Below, piece after piece: positions 1-5,029 of a DNA stretch of 10,513 bases; position 1 is the first letter of the stretch, and each line of letters opens with the position of its first letter. The DNA is from Clostridiaceae bacterium (GTDB taxonomy: Bacteria; Bacillota; Clostridia; Oscillospirales; Acutalibacteraceae): contig JAEDKI010000056.1 of the NCBI GenBank assembly GCA_016295895.1, forward strand, positions 1 to 10,513, in the 5' to 3' direction. Position numbers and translations under genes: made by a program. The notes beneath the pieces were generated by a model. The model saw nothing but the letters and a program-made list of their open reading frames with translations, was not told the DNA's origin and did no database searches.

Positions 1-40
1 AAGGATGAGGTCGGCAGTTCAAGTCTGCCTAGCAGCTCCA
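1..40 (+). tRNA. tRNA-Thr, 3' part only (5' half lies before the window)
   Basis: The first 40 bases fold as the 3' half of a tRNA. Positions 1-2 are the end of the anticodon loop, 3-7 (GGATG) the 3' strand of the anticodon stem, and 8-12 the variable loop. The T stem is 13-17 (GGCAG) with 25-29 (CTGCC), enclosing TTCAAGT. The acceptor strand is 30-36 (TAGCAGC), then discriminator T and encoded CCA at 38-40. The anticodon itself is not visible. Threonine is inferred because GGATG-AGGTC-GGCAG with a TAGCAGC acceptor and T discriminator resembles clostridial tRNA-Thr(GGT) from memory. The tRNA nature is secure; the amino acid identity is less so. Confidence 0.85.
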
Positions 41-69
41 AAAAAGACGGTTTTTTAACCGTCTTTTTT
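41..69 (+). terminator. Intrinsic terminator of the tRNA
   Basis: The arm 41-52 (AAAAAGACGGTT) pairs fully with 57-68 around a TTTT loop, and the run of T at 64-69 supplies the U tract. It begins at the base after the tRNA CCA end, so it most likely ends the tRNA transcript. Confidence 0.88.
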
Positions 70-89
70 CTTTTGTTGTTTTTCCCCTT

Positions 90-111
90 GTAGAGGACGG
101 GTTTCCCGTCC
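90..111 (+). repeat. REP-like unit 1 (GTAG on the left)
   Basis: GTAG at 90-93, one spacer base, then GGACGGG (95-101), loop TTT and CCCGTCC (105-111). It has the opposite orientation to the unit that follows after 3 bp, making an inverted pair. Confidence 0.7.
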
Positions 112-114
112 CGC

Positions 115-137
115 GGGAGGCGAAACGCCTCCCCTGC
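115..137 (-). repeat. REP-like unit 2 (CTGC on the right)
   Basis: GGGAGGCG (115-122), loop AAA, CGCCTCCC (126-133), then CTGC, a one-base variant of CTAC, at 134-137. With unit 1 it forms a head-to-head pair like the BIME arrangement of REP elements. Confidence 0.7.
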
Positions 138-177
138 ATGGCTTGACGGAGGTTACCGTATTTGTGCGTTTTTCGTC

Positions 178-200
178 GGGAGAACGCAGTTCTCCCCTAC
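178..200 (-). repeat. REP-like unit 3
   Basis: GGGAGAAC (178-185), loop GCA, GTTCTCCC (189-196), CTAC at 197-200. The 8-bp arms pair perfectly. Confidence 0.72.
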
Positions 201-290
201 CATGTTGCCGTTGATTTTTTGCTGTTTTTTCGGAATGGCTGAATTGTTCAGATTTAATAATCGGTTCCATGGGTTTTAATGCGTTTTCAC

Positions 291-315
291 GGACAGCCGC
301 AAGGGCTGTCCCTAC
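291..315 (-). repeat. REP-like unit 4
   Basis: GGACAGCC (291-298), loop GCAAG, GGCTGTCC (304-311), CTAC at 312-315. The 8-bp arms pair perfectly. Confidence 0.72.
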
Positions 316-339
316 GATTTTTTGTTAAATTGATAATTT

Positions 340-363
340 GTAGCGGACGATGCCCACATCGTC
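340..363 (+). repeat. REP-like unit 5 (GTAG on the left)
   Basis: GTAG at 340-343, two spacer bases, GACGATG (346-352), loop CCCA, CATCGTC (357-363). It faces unit 6, with the accessory palindrome ATTCGCC-CTT-GGCGAAT (384-400) between them. Confidence 0.65.
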
Positions 364-401
364 ACAATGAACTATTTTTCATTATTCGCCCTTGGCGAAT
401 T

Positions 402-427
402 GGTTCGTCGAGGACGCCGAACCCTAC
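402..427 (-). repeat. REP-like unit 6
   Basis: GGTTCG (402-407) pairs with CGAACC (418-423) around a loop that can pair internally (GTC with GAC). CTAC follows at 424-427. Confidence 0.62.
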
Positions 428-456
428 GGATTTTAAGTAAGCCGTGCATATTTTTC

Positions 457-482
457 GGAACGCCGAGGACGGCGTTCCCTAC
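457..482 (-). repeat. REP-like unit 7
   Basis: GGAACGCCG (457-465), loop AGGA, CGGCGTTCC (470-478), CTAC at 479-482. At 9 bp this is the longest perfect stem in the cluster. Confidence 0.73.
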
Positions 483-525
483 GGGAAATCGTTATTTTTC
501 AACAAACAGTATATGACAGGCAGAC

Positions 526-548
526 GGCGGGAGCAAGCCCCGCCCTAC
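526..548 (-). repeat. REP-like unit 8
   Basis: GGCGGG (526-531) pairs with CCCGCC (539-544). The interior can add a GC/GC pairing across a small internal loop. CTAC at 545-548. Confidence 0.65.
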
Positions 549-600
549 CTTGTACCTATTACCCTTTTTCTTCACCAGTCACCCAAAAATCAGAAAAAAC

Positions 601-626
601 GGGCGACCACGCAGGGTCGCCCCTAC
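601..626 (-). repeat. REP-like unit 9
   Basis: GGGCGACC (601-608), loop ACGCAG, GGTCGCCC (615-622), CTAC at 623-626. An accessory palindrome, TGTGCC-GCA-GGCACA, follows at 632-646. Confidence 0.72.
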
Positions 627-671
627 CGGCATGTGCCGCAGGCACACTTCATTCTTCATTTGATTCAGGGC

Positions 672-694
672 GGGCGAACAAAGTTCGTCCCTAT
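672..694 (-). repeat. REP-like unit 10
   Basis: GGGCGAAC (672-679), loop AAA, GTTCGTCC (683-690) with one G-T pair, then CTAT at 691-694, a one-base variant of the usual tetranucleotide. It lies 35 bp before the MNT promoter. Confidence 0.65.
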
Positions 695-728
695 CGTGTT
701 GTCAATTATTTCTGCGGATTTATTCTTC

Positions 729-758
729 TTGACTTATGCAACACAAAAAGTATATAAT
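729..758 (+). promoter_or_regulatory. Promoter of the MNT/HEPN pair
   Basis: A TTGACT -35 box (729-734) lies 18 bp from a perfect TATAAT -10 box (753-758), 23 bp ahead of the chosen MNT start. Transcription should begin near 765, leaving a very short leader that holds the ribosome site. Confidence 0.72.
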
Positions 759-768
759 ATGATTGAAA

Positions 769-774
769 AGGAGG
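769..774 (+). promoter_or_regulatory. Ribosome binding site that decides the MNT start
   Basis: AGGAGG at 769-774 is 1 base from the ATG at 776 but 7 bases from the in-frame ATG at 782. Only the second spacing is workable, so 782 is taken as the start. Confidence 0.8.
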
Positions 775-781
775 TATGCTT

Positions 782-1120
782 ATGTGTACTGAAAATATTT
801 TGAACACAATTACTTCTAATGTTGCACAGGAAGCAAAGAACCTTCTTGGCGACAAGTTAGATGCGGTAATTCTATACGGCTCTTATTCCCGTGGAGATTA
901 TGACGATGAATCTGACATTGATATAATGGTCAGAATCTTTTGCCCCATTGAAGCTTTGGAAGATTACTCCTATTATTTTAACAAATTGAGTAGCCGTCTG
1001 TCGCTTGAAAATGATATAACGGTTTCCATTCTTCTGAGAGACAGCGAAACATTCAATAAATATAAAAGTGTTTTGCCGTTTTACACGAATGTTGAAAAGG
1101 AAGGGATAAAAATTGCTTGA
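782..1120 (+). CDS. MNT-family minimal nucleotidyltransferase, probable antitoxin
   Basis: A 112-residue protein of the polymerase-beta-like minimal nucleotidyltransferase superfamily. The signature is complete: G33-S-x-x-R-G at 33-38, S44-D45-I-D47, and a likely third acidic residue D78 on the next strand (NDITVS). D45, D47 and D78 would bind the metal ions. The family average is about 100-150 residues, so it is full length. It overlaps the next gene, an HEPN protein, by 8 bp. Known biology: in MntA-HepT systems the MNT partner neutralises the HEPN ribonuclease, in studied cases by adenylylating a tyrosine. That it acts this way here is inferred. An upstream in-frame ATG at 776 is rejected on ribosome-site spacing. 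The pair is visibly more A/T-rich in codon use than the downstream operons, which fits horizontal arrival. Confidence 0.9.
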   Translation: MCTENILNTITSNVAQEAKNLLGDKLDAVILYGSYSRGDYDDESDIDIMVRIFCPIEALEDYSYYFNKLSSRLSLENDITVSILLRDSETFNKYKSVLPFYTNVEKEGIKIA

Positions 1121-1511
1121 TGAGGGAAGAAAAGATTTAGCTAAACTCAGATTAGATAACGCAAATGAAAGACTGAGTTTTATCCCTGCGATTCTTGAAA
1201 TCGGTGATTATAAAACCGCCGCAAACAGATCATACTATGCAATATTTTATGCGATGAGAGCTGTGCTGGCTTTGGACGGATTTGATTCAAAAAAGCATTC
1301 GGGTATTATTGCAGAATTCAGAAAGAATTATATTAAAACAGGCATTTTTGAAGATGAAATGTCGGATATCATTTCCGATTTGTTTGAGGTCAGAGCAAGC
1401 AGTGATTATGATGATTTTTATATAATCAGTAAGCCGAAAATCATTGAACAATACGGCAAAGCAGAACTTTTTGTTACAAGAGTTAATGAATATTTGAAAG
1501 ATAAAATATAA
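1113..1511 (+). CDS. HEPN-domain protein (UPF0332/COG1895-like), probable toxin partner
   Basis: A 132-residue, mostly helical HEPN protein. The core motif N38-R-S-Y-Y-A-I-F-Y-A-M-R at 38-49, K61-H-S-G, and the late motif R94-A-S-S-D98-Y99 place it with the UPF0332 type. The classic R-x4-6-H ribonuclease motif is not present at the usual place: after R94 the pattern is x3-D-Y rather than x4-H. The start is a TTG at 1113-1115, which overlaps the MNT gene by 8 bp in another frame, with AAGGAAGGGA at 1097-1106 spaced 6 bases ahead. I see no ATG that fits the N-terminus as well. With MNT it forms a two-gene operon of toxin-antitoxin type. RNase activity is a family-level expectation and is less certain because of the variant motif. 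A non-toxic nucleotide-binding role is the main alternative. Confidence 0.85.
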   Translation: MLDEGRKDLAKLRLDNANERLSFIPAILEIGDYKTAANRSYYAIFYAMRAVLALDGFDSKKHSGIIAEFRKNYIKTGIFEDEMSDIISDLFEVRASSDYDDFYIISKPKIIEQYGKAELFVTRVNEYLKDKI

Positions 1512-1524
1512 TAATGCTTAAAAC

Positions 1525-1558
1525 ACGCCCGAGGTCGGATAAGCCGAACCTCGGGCGT
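1525..1558. terminator. Hairpin between convergent transcription units, probable two-way terminator
   Basis: ACGCCCGAGGT (1525-1535) pairs perfectly with ACCTCGGGCGT (1548-1558), and CGG/CCG can extend the stem inward. It lies 14 bp past the HEPN stop and 23 bp past the GH2 stop on the other strand. The flanks are only short T runs: TTTT at 1563-1566 on the plus strand, and TGTTTT on the minus strand. The stem is strong but the U tract is weak in both directions. It lacks the CTAC word of the REP-like units. Confidence 0.62.
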
Positions 1559-1580
1559 TAACTTTTGACATGAACTTTTA

Positions 1581-3287
1581 TCAGTCCTCAATAGCCGCTT
1601 TGCGTGAGTTAATTTTTCTGAATTTTTCGGTGTCGAATTTCGGAGTGCGGTCATAGTAATATACGCCGTTCTGCTCCTGCTCAATATCCGTAAGCTGAGT
1701 GTAGCAGAAACCGAACATTCTGTAGTTATCAAGCAGAGCGTCGGTGAGGCCTTTGTATCTTGCAAAGAATTCTTCCTCGGTTTTGGGAGCGTTGCCGTAG
1801 CCCCATGCGTCTCCCCTGTCGCCCTTTGACCACTGAAGTCCGCCGTATTCGCTGACAAAGGCAGGGCCTTTTCCGCTGTACATCTGACGGTCAGGGAATC
1901 TCTCAAAGAGTACGTTTTCGGTCATCAGTTTGTCATAATTCTCCTTGAAGGTTTCGGGGTTCTGATCGTAATCGTGAACATCGTAAATATCGGTTTCAAC
2001 ATGGAAGTTGCCGCTTGTATCGATGCAGGGGCGGGTTTTGTCAAGACATTTCGTAACTCTGTAAATGCTTCTGAGAACCTCGTCATTCTGCTTTCTGCCG
2101 TCGATATCCCATGTCTCGTTAAACGGGCACCAGCCGATGATCGCGGGGTGGTTGAAGTCTCTTTCAACGCATTCGCACCATTCGGTCAGCATTGATTCAA
2201 GTGCGGCAATGTTTGACCAATCAAGACCCCAGTTGCCGTATTCGCCCCAGACAAGATAGCCGAGCTTATCGCAATGATAGAGGAATCTCGGCTCAAACAC
2301 CTTCTGATGAAGCCTTGCGCCGTTGAAGCCGGCTGCAAGAGAAAGTCTGATATCATTTTCCAGAGCCTGCTCGGTAGGAGCGGTGTAGATTCCGTCGGGA
2401 TAAAAGCCCTGGTCGAGAACAAGTCTCTGGAAAACGGATTTGCCGTTGATAAGGAATTTATAATCGTCGATTCTGACATTTCTCAGACCGAAATAGCTCT
2501 TTACGGTATCTTCGCCGAAGCTCAGCTCAAGGTCATAAAGTCTGCCGCAGCCGGGCTCCCAAAGATATTTTTCCGCAAGCTTGATTTCGCCCGTAACCGT
2601 TCCGCTTGCGGTTTTTGAAAAGCTGCCCATGGGCTTGCCCTCGTAAGATGCGGAAACGCTGAAATCGCCCTCGCCCTCAACAACTGCCGAGACCGTCAGA
2701 GCGCCGTTGATGTAATCGGGGAAAAGCTTGAAGCTCTTGATATAGCTTTTCGGAACAAATTCAAGCCAGACAGTCTGCCAGATACCCGTTGTTCTCGTGT
2801 AATCGCAGGCGTGTGATTTGAGCTCCTCGCTCTGTTTTCCTCTCGGAACAAGGGGATTTCTGACATCGTCAACCGCATTGACGCAGATAACATTTTCGCC
2901 CTCGGTCAGATAATCGGTTATATCAAATCCGAATGACGAATAGCCACCCTTGTGATAACCCGCTTTCTTGCCGTTGATATAGAGCTTTGTTTCATAGTCA
3001 ACCGCTCCGAAATGCAGAATTACTCTGCCCTCAAGCTGAGAAGCTGTAATGTTTACGGTTCTTCTGTACCAGACAGCGGGAATGAAATCGGTATATTCAA
3101 TTCCGGAAAGCTTACTCTCGGGGCAAAACGGAACGATAATTCTGTTATCCCATTTTTCTTTTTCAAGAATGCCTGAGTCAAACTTACTGTTGCCGAAATC
3201 GAATTCAAAATCCCACTCTCCGTTGAGATTGAGCCAATTCTTTCTTTCAGCCTGCGGATTGGGGTGTTCTGCTCTTGGAATGTTCAT
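1581..3287 (-). CDS. Glycoside hydrolase family 2 protein (beta-galactosidase/glucuronidase superfamily), cytoplasmic
   Basis: A 568-residue retaining glycosidase. An N-terminal jelly-roll sugar-binding domain covers about 1-180 and contains the family motif T-R-T-T-G-I-W (164-170). An immunoglobulin-like domain covers about 185-265, and a catalytic TIM barrel about 275-560. The acid/base is E391 in P-F-N-E-T-W and the nucleophile is E480 in V-S-E-Y-G-G; their 89-residue spacing suits the family. The late motif YTQLTDIEQEQNG (529-541) is typical of compact GH2 enzymes. There is no signal peptide, so it acts on imported sugars. The glucuronidase N-x-K motif is not evident; beta-galactosidase is possible but the substrate is unproven. 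The start is the ATG at 3287, served by GGAGG (complement of 3296-3300). The frame extends 11 codons further up without a better site. It is the last gene of the ROK-SIS-GH2 operon, 41 bp after the SIS gene. Confidence 0.95.
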   Translation of the reverse strand: MNIPRAEHPNPQAERKNWLNLNGEWDFEFDFGNSKFDSGILEKEKWDNRIIVPFCPESKLSGIEYTDFIPAVWYRRTVNITASQLEGRVILHFGAVDYETKLYINGKKAGYHKGGYSSFGFDITDYLTEGENVICVNAVDDVRNPLVPRGKQSEELKSHACDYTRTTGIWQTVWLEFVPKSYIKSFKLFPDYINGALTVSAVVEGEGDFSVSASYEGKPMGSFSKTASGTVTGEIKLAEKYLWEPGCGRLYDLELSFGEDTVKSYFGLRNVRIDDYKFLINGKSVFQRLVLDQGFYPDGIYTAPTEQALENDIRLSLAAGFNGARLHQKVFEPRFLYHCDKLGYLVWGEYGNWGLDWSNIAALESMLTEWCECVERDFNHPAIIGWCPFNETWDIDGRKQNDEVLRSIYRVTKCLDKTRPCIDTSGNFHVETDIYDVHDYDQNPETFKENYDKLMTENVLFERFPDRQMYSGKGPAFVSEYGGLQWSKGDRGDAWGYGNAPKTEEEFFARYKGLTDALLDNYRMFGFCYTQLTDIEQEQNGVYYYDRTPKFDTEKFRKINSRKAAIED

Positions 3288-3295
3288 TAATAAAT

Positions 3296-3300
3296 CCTCC
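3296..3300 (-). promoter_or_regulatory. Ribosome binding site that decides the GH2 start
   Basis: On the minus strand GGAGG lies 8 bases before the ATG at 3287. This fixes the start within the open frame, which continues to another ATG at 3320. Confidence 0.8.
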
Positions 3301-3328
3301 GATTTTATGTATTTATGCATTAATTGAG

Positions 3329-3949
3329 TTATATCTCAAAAAATCTTTCTTCAAGCATTGCGGCAAGGCAATGATAAACGGGCAATGTCAGCTCCTGAAC
3401 CTTGAAGGTTTCGCTCTCGGGCAGATTAACGCATACCGTTGAAGCCTCGCCGAGTCTGCTCGGCTTCTGACCCGTGACGGAAATAACCTTTATCCCCGCC
3501 GCATTTGCCGCTTCTGCCGCATAAACCGCATTTTCGGAATTGCCCGATGTGCTGAAAGCAAGCAAAACATCGTTTTTATCCGCATATGCGTATACCTGCT
3601 GAGCAAAAACAAGCGACGGCAGAGCGTCATTGTCAAATGCCGTCATCAGCGCCGTGTGAGCGCAAAGCGAAATTGCGGGCAGACCTTTCTGAAGCATATC
3701 GGCAGGAAAACCCTCTCCGAATTTTTCTTTTTCAGAGGGCGAAAGCGGTCTTTTTTTAAGAAAACCTTTCATAAGCTCTCCGACAAAATGGTCGCAGTCC
3801 GCCGCGCTTCCTCCGTTACCGCAGCAAAGCACTTTTCCGCCGTTTTCATAGCATTCCGCTAAAATTTCATAGGCTTTATATATTTCGCTTTTGCAAACTT
3901 CAAGTTCTGGATAACGGGTAAGAAGCTCATTAAAAATAGCCTGTATCAT
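3329..3949 (-). CDS. GmhA-like SIS-domain sugar-phosphate isomerase
   Basis: A 206-residue single SIS domain protein of the phosphoheptose isomerase/DiaA group. Phosphate-binding motifs are G44-N-G-G-S-A-A-D-C-D-H-F and S133-T-S-G-N-S-E-N. The metal/catalytic tetrad of GmhA appears conserved by spacing: H54 with E58 (four apart, E. coli H61/E65), and Q185 with H193 (eight apart, E. coli Q172/H180). DiaA-type DNA-replication proteins are not expected to keep that set, so an enzyme is favoured. It is longer than E. coli GmhA (about 192 residues), with extra sequence around 61-92. No LPS or heptose genes are nearby. The neighbours are a sugar kinase and a glycosidase, so an aldose/ketose phosphate from that pathway is a plausible substrate (inference). 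Its ATG shares four bases (ATGA) with the ROK stop, with GGAGG seven bases ahead, implying translational coupling. Confidence 0.9.
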   Translation of the reverse strand: MIQAIFNELLTRYPELEVCKSEIYKAYEILAECYENGGKVLCCGNGGSAADCDHFVGELMKGFLKKRPLSPSEKEKFGEGFPADMLQKGLPAISLCAHTALMTAFDNDALPSLVFAQQVYAYADKNDVLLAFSTSGNSENAVYAAEAANAAGIKVISVTGQKPSRLGEASTVCVNLPESETFKVQELTLPVYHCLAAMLEERFFEI

Positions 3950-4902
3950 TTTTCTCCCTCCGCAAAATCCTTTGCAACTCCGATTGCGGCAAAATCGCCG
4001 ATATTATCGCCGAGCTGAGCGGGAACAATCTCACAGCAACCTGCGGAAATCGGGAGAGCTTCTTTCTTTATCACTTCGTTCATGCTCTCTCTGAGCAGAT
4101 GACCCGACCTCTGAAAAATGCTGCCGATAACGATTCTTTCGGGGTTGAGAATGTCAATTAATATTGAAAGCCCCAGCCCGAGCTTTTCTCCGCAGCGGCG
4201 GTAGATTGCTCCTGCGAGCCTGTCGCCGTTTTCTGCCGCCTCGGCAATCGTTTTTGCACTAATGTCATCTTTCGGGATATCCGTGTTTCCGTTATAAATC
4301 GAAAGCATCTGCTTTGCCATGGCGGCAATGCCCGCTCCGCTGCAAAAGCCCTCGAACGAACCCGCCTTTCCGTAAGCAACGGGGCCGTCGGAATCAAGCC
4401 TTATATGGCCAACCTCTCCCGCCGTGCCGCTCGTTCCGCTGTAGAGCCTGCCGTCAAGGATAAGTCCTGCGCCCATTCCCGTTCCGAAAGTCAGAAAAAT
4501 CATGTTTTTTGTTCCCCTGCCCGCTCCGAACTTCCATTCGGCAAGCGCACAGGCATCGGCATCGTTTCTGACCTTGCAGGGACAGCCGAGCTCGGCGGTA
4601 ACAATATCCGCAAGAGGAACATTATCCCAATCGGGGAGATTCGGAGGGCGCATGATAATTCCTTTGTCGCTGTCAAGCGGCCCGCCGCAGCTCACTCCGC
4701 AGGCAATTATATCGTCTTTGGAAAGTCCGTTTCTTGAAAGCAGTTCTTTTGCCGATGAAACAAGCTCGTCAACAACCGCTTCCCAACCTCTGCGTGCTTT
4801 TGTTTCAAATCTTATCTTATCTTTTACGGCAACGCCGCTTTTTTCGCTGAGCACAACGGCACATTTCGTGCCGCCGATATCCATGCCGAGATAATATTTC
4901 AT
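3946..4902 (-). CDS. ROK-family sugar kinase
   Basis: A 318-residue ATP-dependent sugar kinase (ROK: glucokinase, fructokinase, N-acetylhexosamine kinase types). The N-terminal phosphate loop is D8-I-G-G-T-K13, G-G-P-L-D lies at 73-77, and the probable catalytic base is D114 in V-R-N-D-A. F-G-T-G-M-G-A-G is at 139-146, and the ROK sugar-binding E163-x-x-H166 (G-E-V-G-H) is present. The usual C-x-C-G-x-x-G-C zinc site reads V-A-Y-G-K-A-G-S (175-182): all three cysteines are replaced while G178, G181 and E184 remain. This is the first gene of the operon; its TGA overlaps the SIS start. The ATG at 4902 has GGGAG nine bases ahead. An in-frame ATG at 4950 is excluded because it lies upstream of the -10 box. 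The sugar is not predictable from sequence alone. Confidence 0.92.
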   Translation of the reverse strand: MKYYLGMDIGGTKCAVVLSEKSGVAVKDKIRFETKARRGWEAVVDELVSSAKELLSRNGLSKDDIIACGVSCGGPLDSDKGIIMRPPNLPDWDNVPLADIVTAELGCPCKVRNDADACALAEWKFGAGRGTKNMIFLTFGTGMGAGLILDGRLYSGTSGTAGEVGHIRLDSDGPVAYGKAGSFEGFCSGAGIAAMAKQMLSIYNGNTDIPKDDISAKTIAEAAENGDRLAGAIYRRCGEKLGLGLSILIDILNPERIVIGSIFQRSGHLLRESMNEVIKKEALPISAGCCEIVPAQLGDNIGDFAAIGVAKDFAEGEK

Positions 4903-4917
4903 AATAAGCCGCTCCCG

Positions 4918-4934
4918 TTCAAAAGCTTCTTGAA
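4918..4934. promoter_or_regulatory. Inverted repeat at the sugar-operon transcription start, possible operator
   Basis: TTCAA (4918-4922) and TTGAA (4930-4934) form an inverted repeat that also encloses AAGCTT, directly downstream of the minus-strand -10 box. The position suits a repressor, such as a sugar-responsive regulator, but no regulator gene is in the window and the repeat is short. Confidence 0.3.
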
Positions 4935-4962
4935 TTATACACTTTATCACAAATCAAGTCAA
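4934..4962 (-). promoter_or_regulatory. Promoter of the ROK-SIS-GH2 operon
   Basis: On the minus strand TTGACT (complement of 4957-4962) is exactly 17 bp from a perfect TATAAT (complement of 4934-4939). The predicted start near 4927 gives a leader of about 25 bases with GGGAG at 4912-4916 before the ATG at 4902. Confidence 0.85.
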
Positions 4963-5029
4963 TAACAAAAATAATAATAACGGTATTTCTGCAAAGAATA
5001 GATTCAAACCATTTAAAAGGATGAATAAC

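Larger units (their letters stand above)
90..694. repeat. Cluster of at least ten REP-like palindromes in a gene-free region
   Basis: Between the tRNA terminator and the MNT promoter there is no credible gene. The region instead holds palindromes of about 17-28 bp. Eight carry CTAC, or the variants CTGC and CTAT, directly after the right arm. Two carry GTAG (the same word in the other orientation) just before the left arm. Arm sequences differ between copies, but both arms change together so pairing is kept. Known biology: REP elements of Gammaproteobacteria consist of a GTAG tetranucleotide at the 5' foot of an imperfect hairpin and are linked to RAYT (IS200/IS605-like Y1) transposases. The match here is architectural, not a sequence match, and no RAYT gene is in the window. 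Two accessory palindromes (384-400 and 632-646) lack the tetranucleotide. The rest is A/T-rich filler. Confidence 0.75.

Noticed and set aside
55..270. 71-codon minus-strand reading frame
   Set aside because: It begins in repeat-region filler, covers three palindromes and ends in the tRNA terminator. The product is charged low-complexity sequence with no family resemblance.
90..694. CRISPR array
   Set aside because: The repeats are not identical, spacing is irregular, orientation changes, and no cas gene is nearby. The hairpin-plus-tetranucleotide pattern fits REP elements better.
444..803. 119-codon plus-strand reading frame over the repeat region
   Set aside because: It runs through four REP-like palindromes and into the MNT ribosome site and gene start, has no ribosome site and no recognisable domain. 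The frame is open by chance.
1525..1558. An eleventh REP-like unit
   Set aside because: The stem is longer (11 bp) and has no CTAC or GTAG at either foot. Its place between two convergent stops suits a terminator better.
1418..1906. 162-codon minus-strand frame overlapping HEPN and GH2 ends
   Set aside because: It crosses the inter-operon hairpin and overlaps the GH2 3' end in another frame and the HEPN end on the other strand. No domain is seen.
4903..4950. 16-codon N-terminal extension of the ROK kinase
   Set aside because: The ATG at 4950 lies upstream of the -10 box of the operon promoter, so it would not be in the transcript. The extension also does not resemble ROK proteins.
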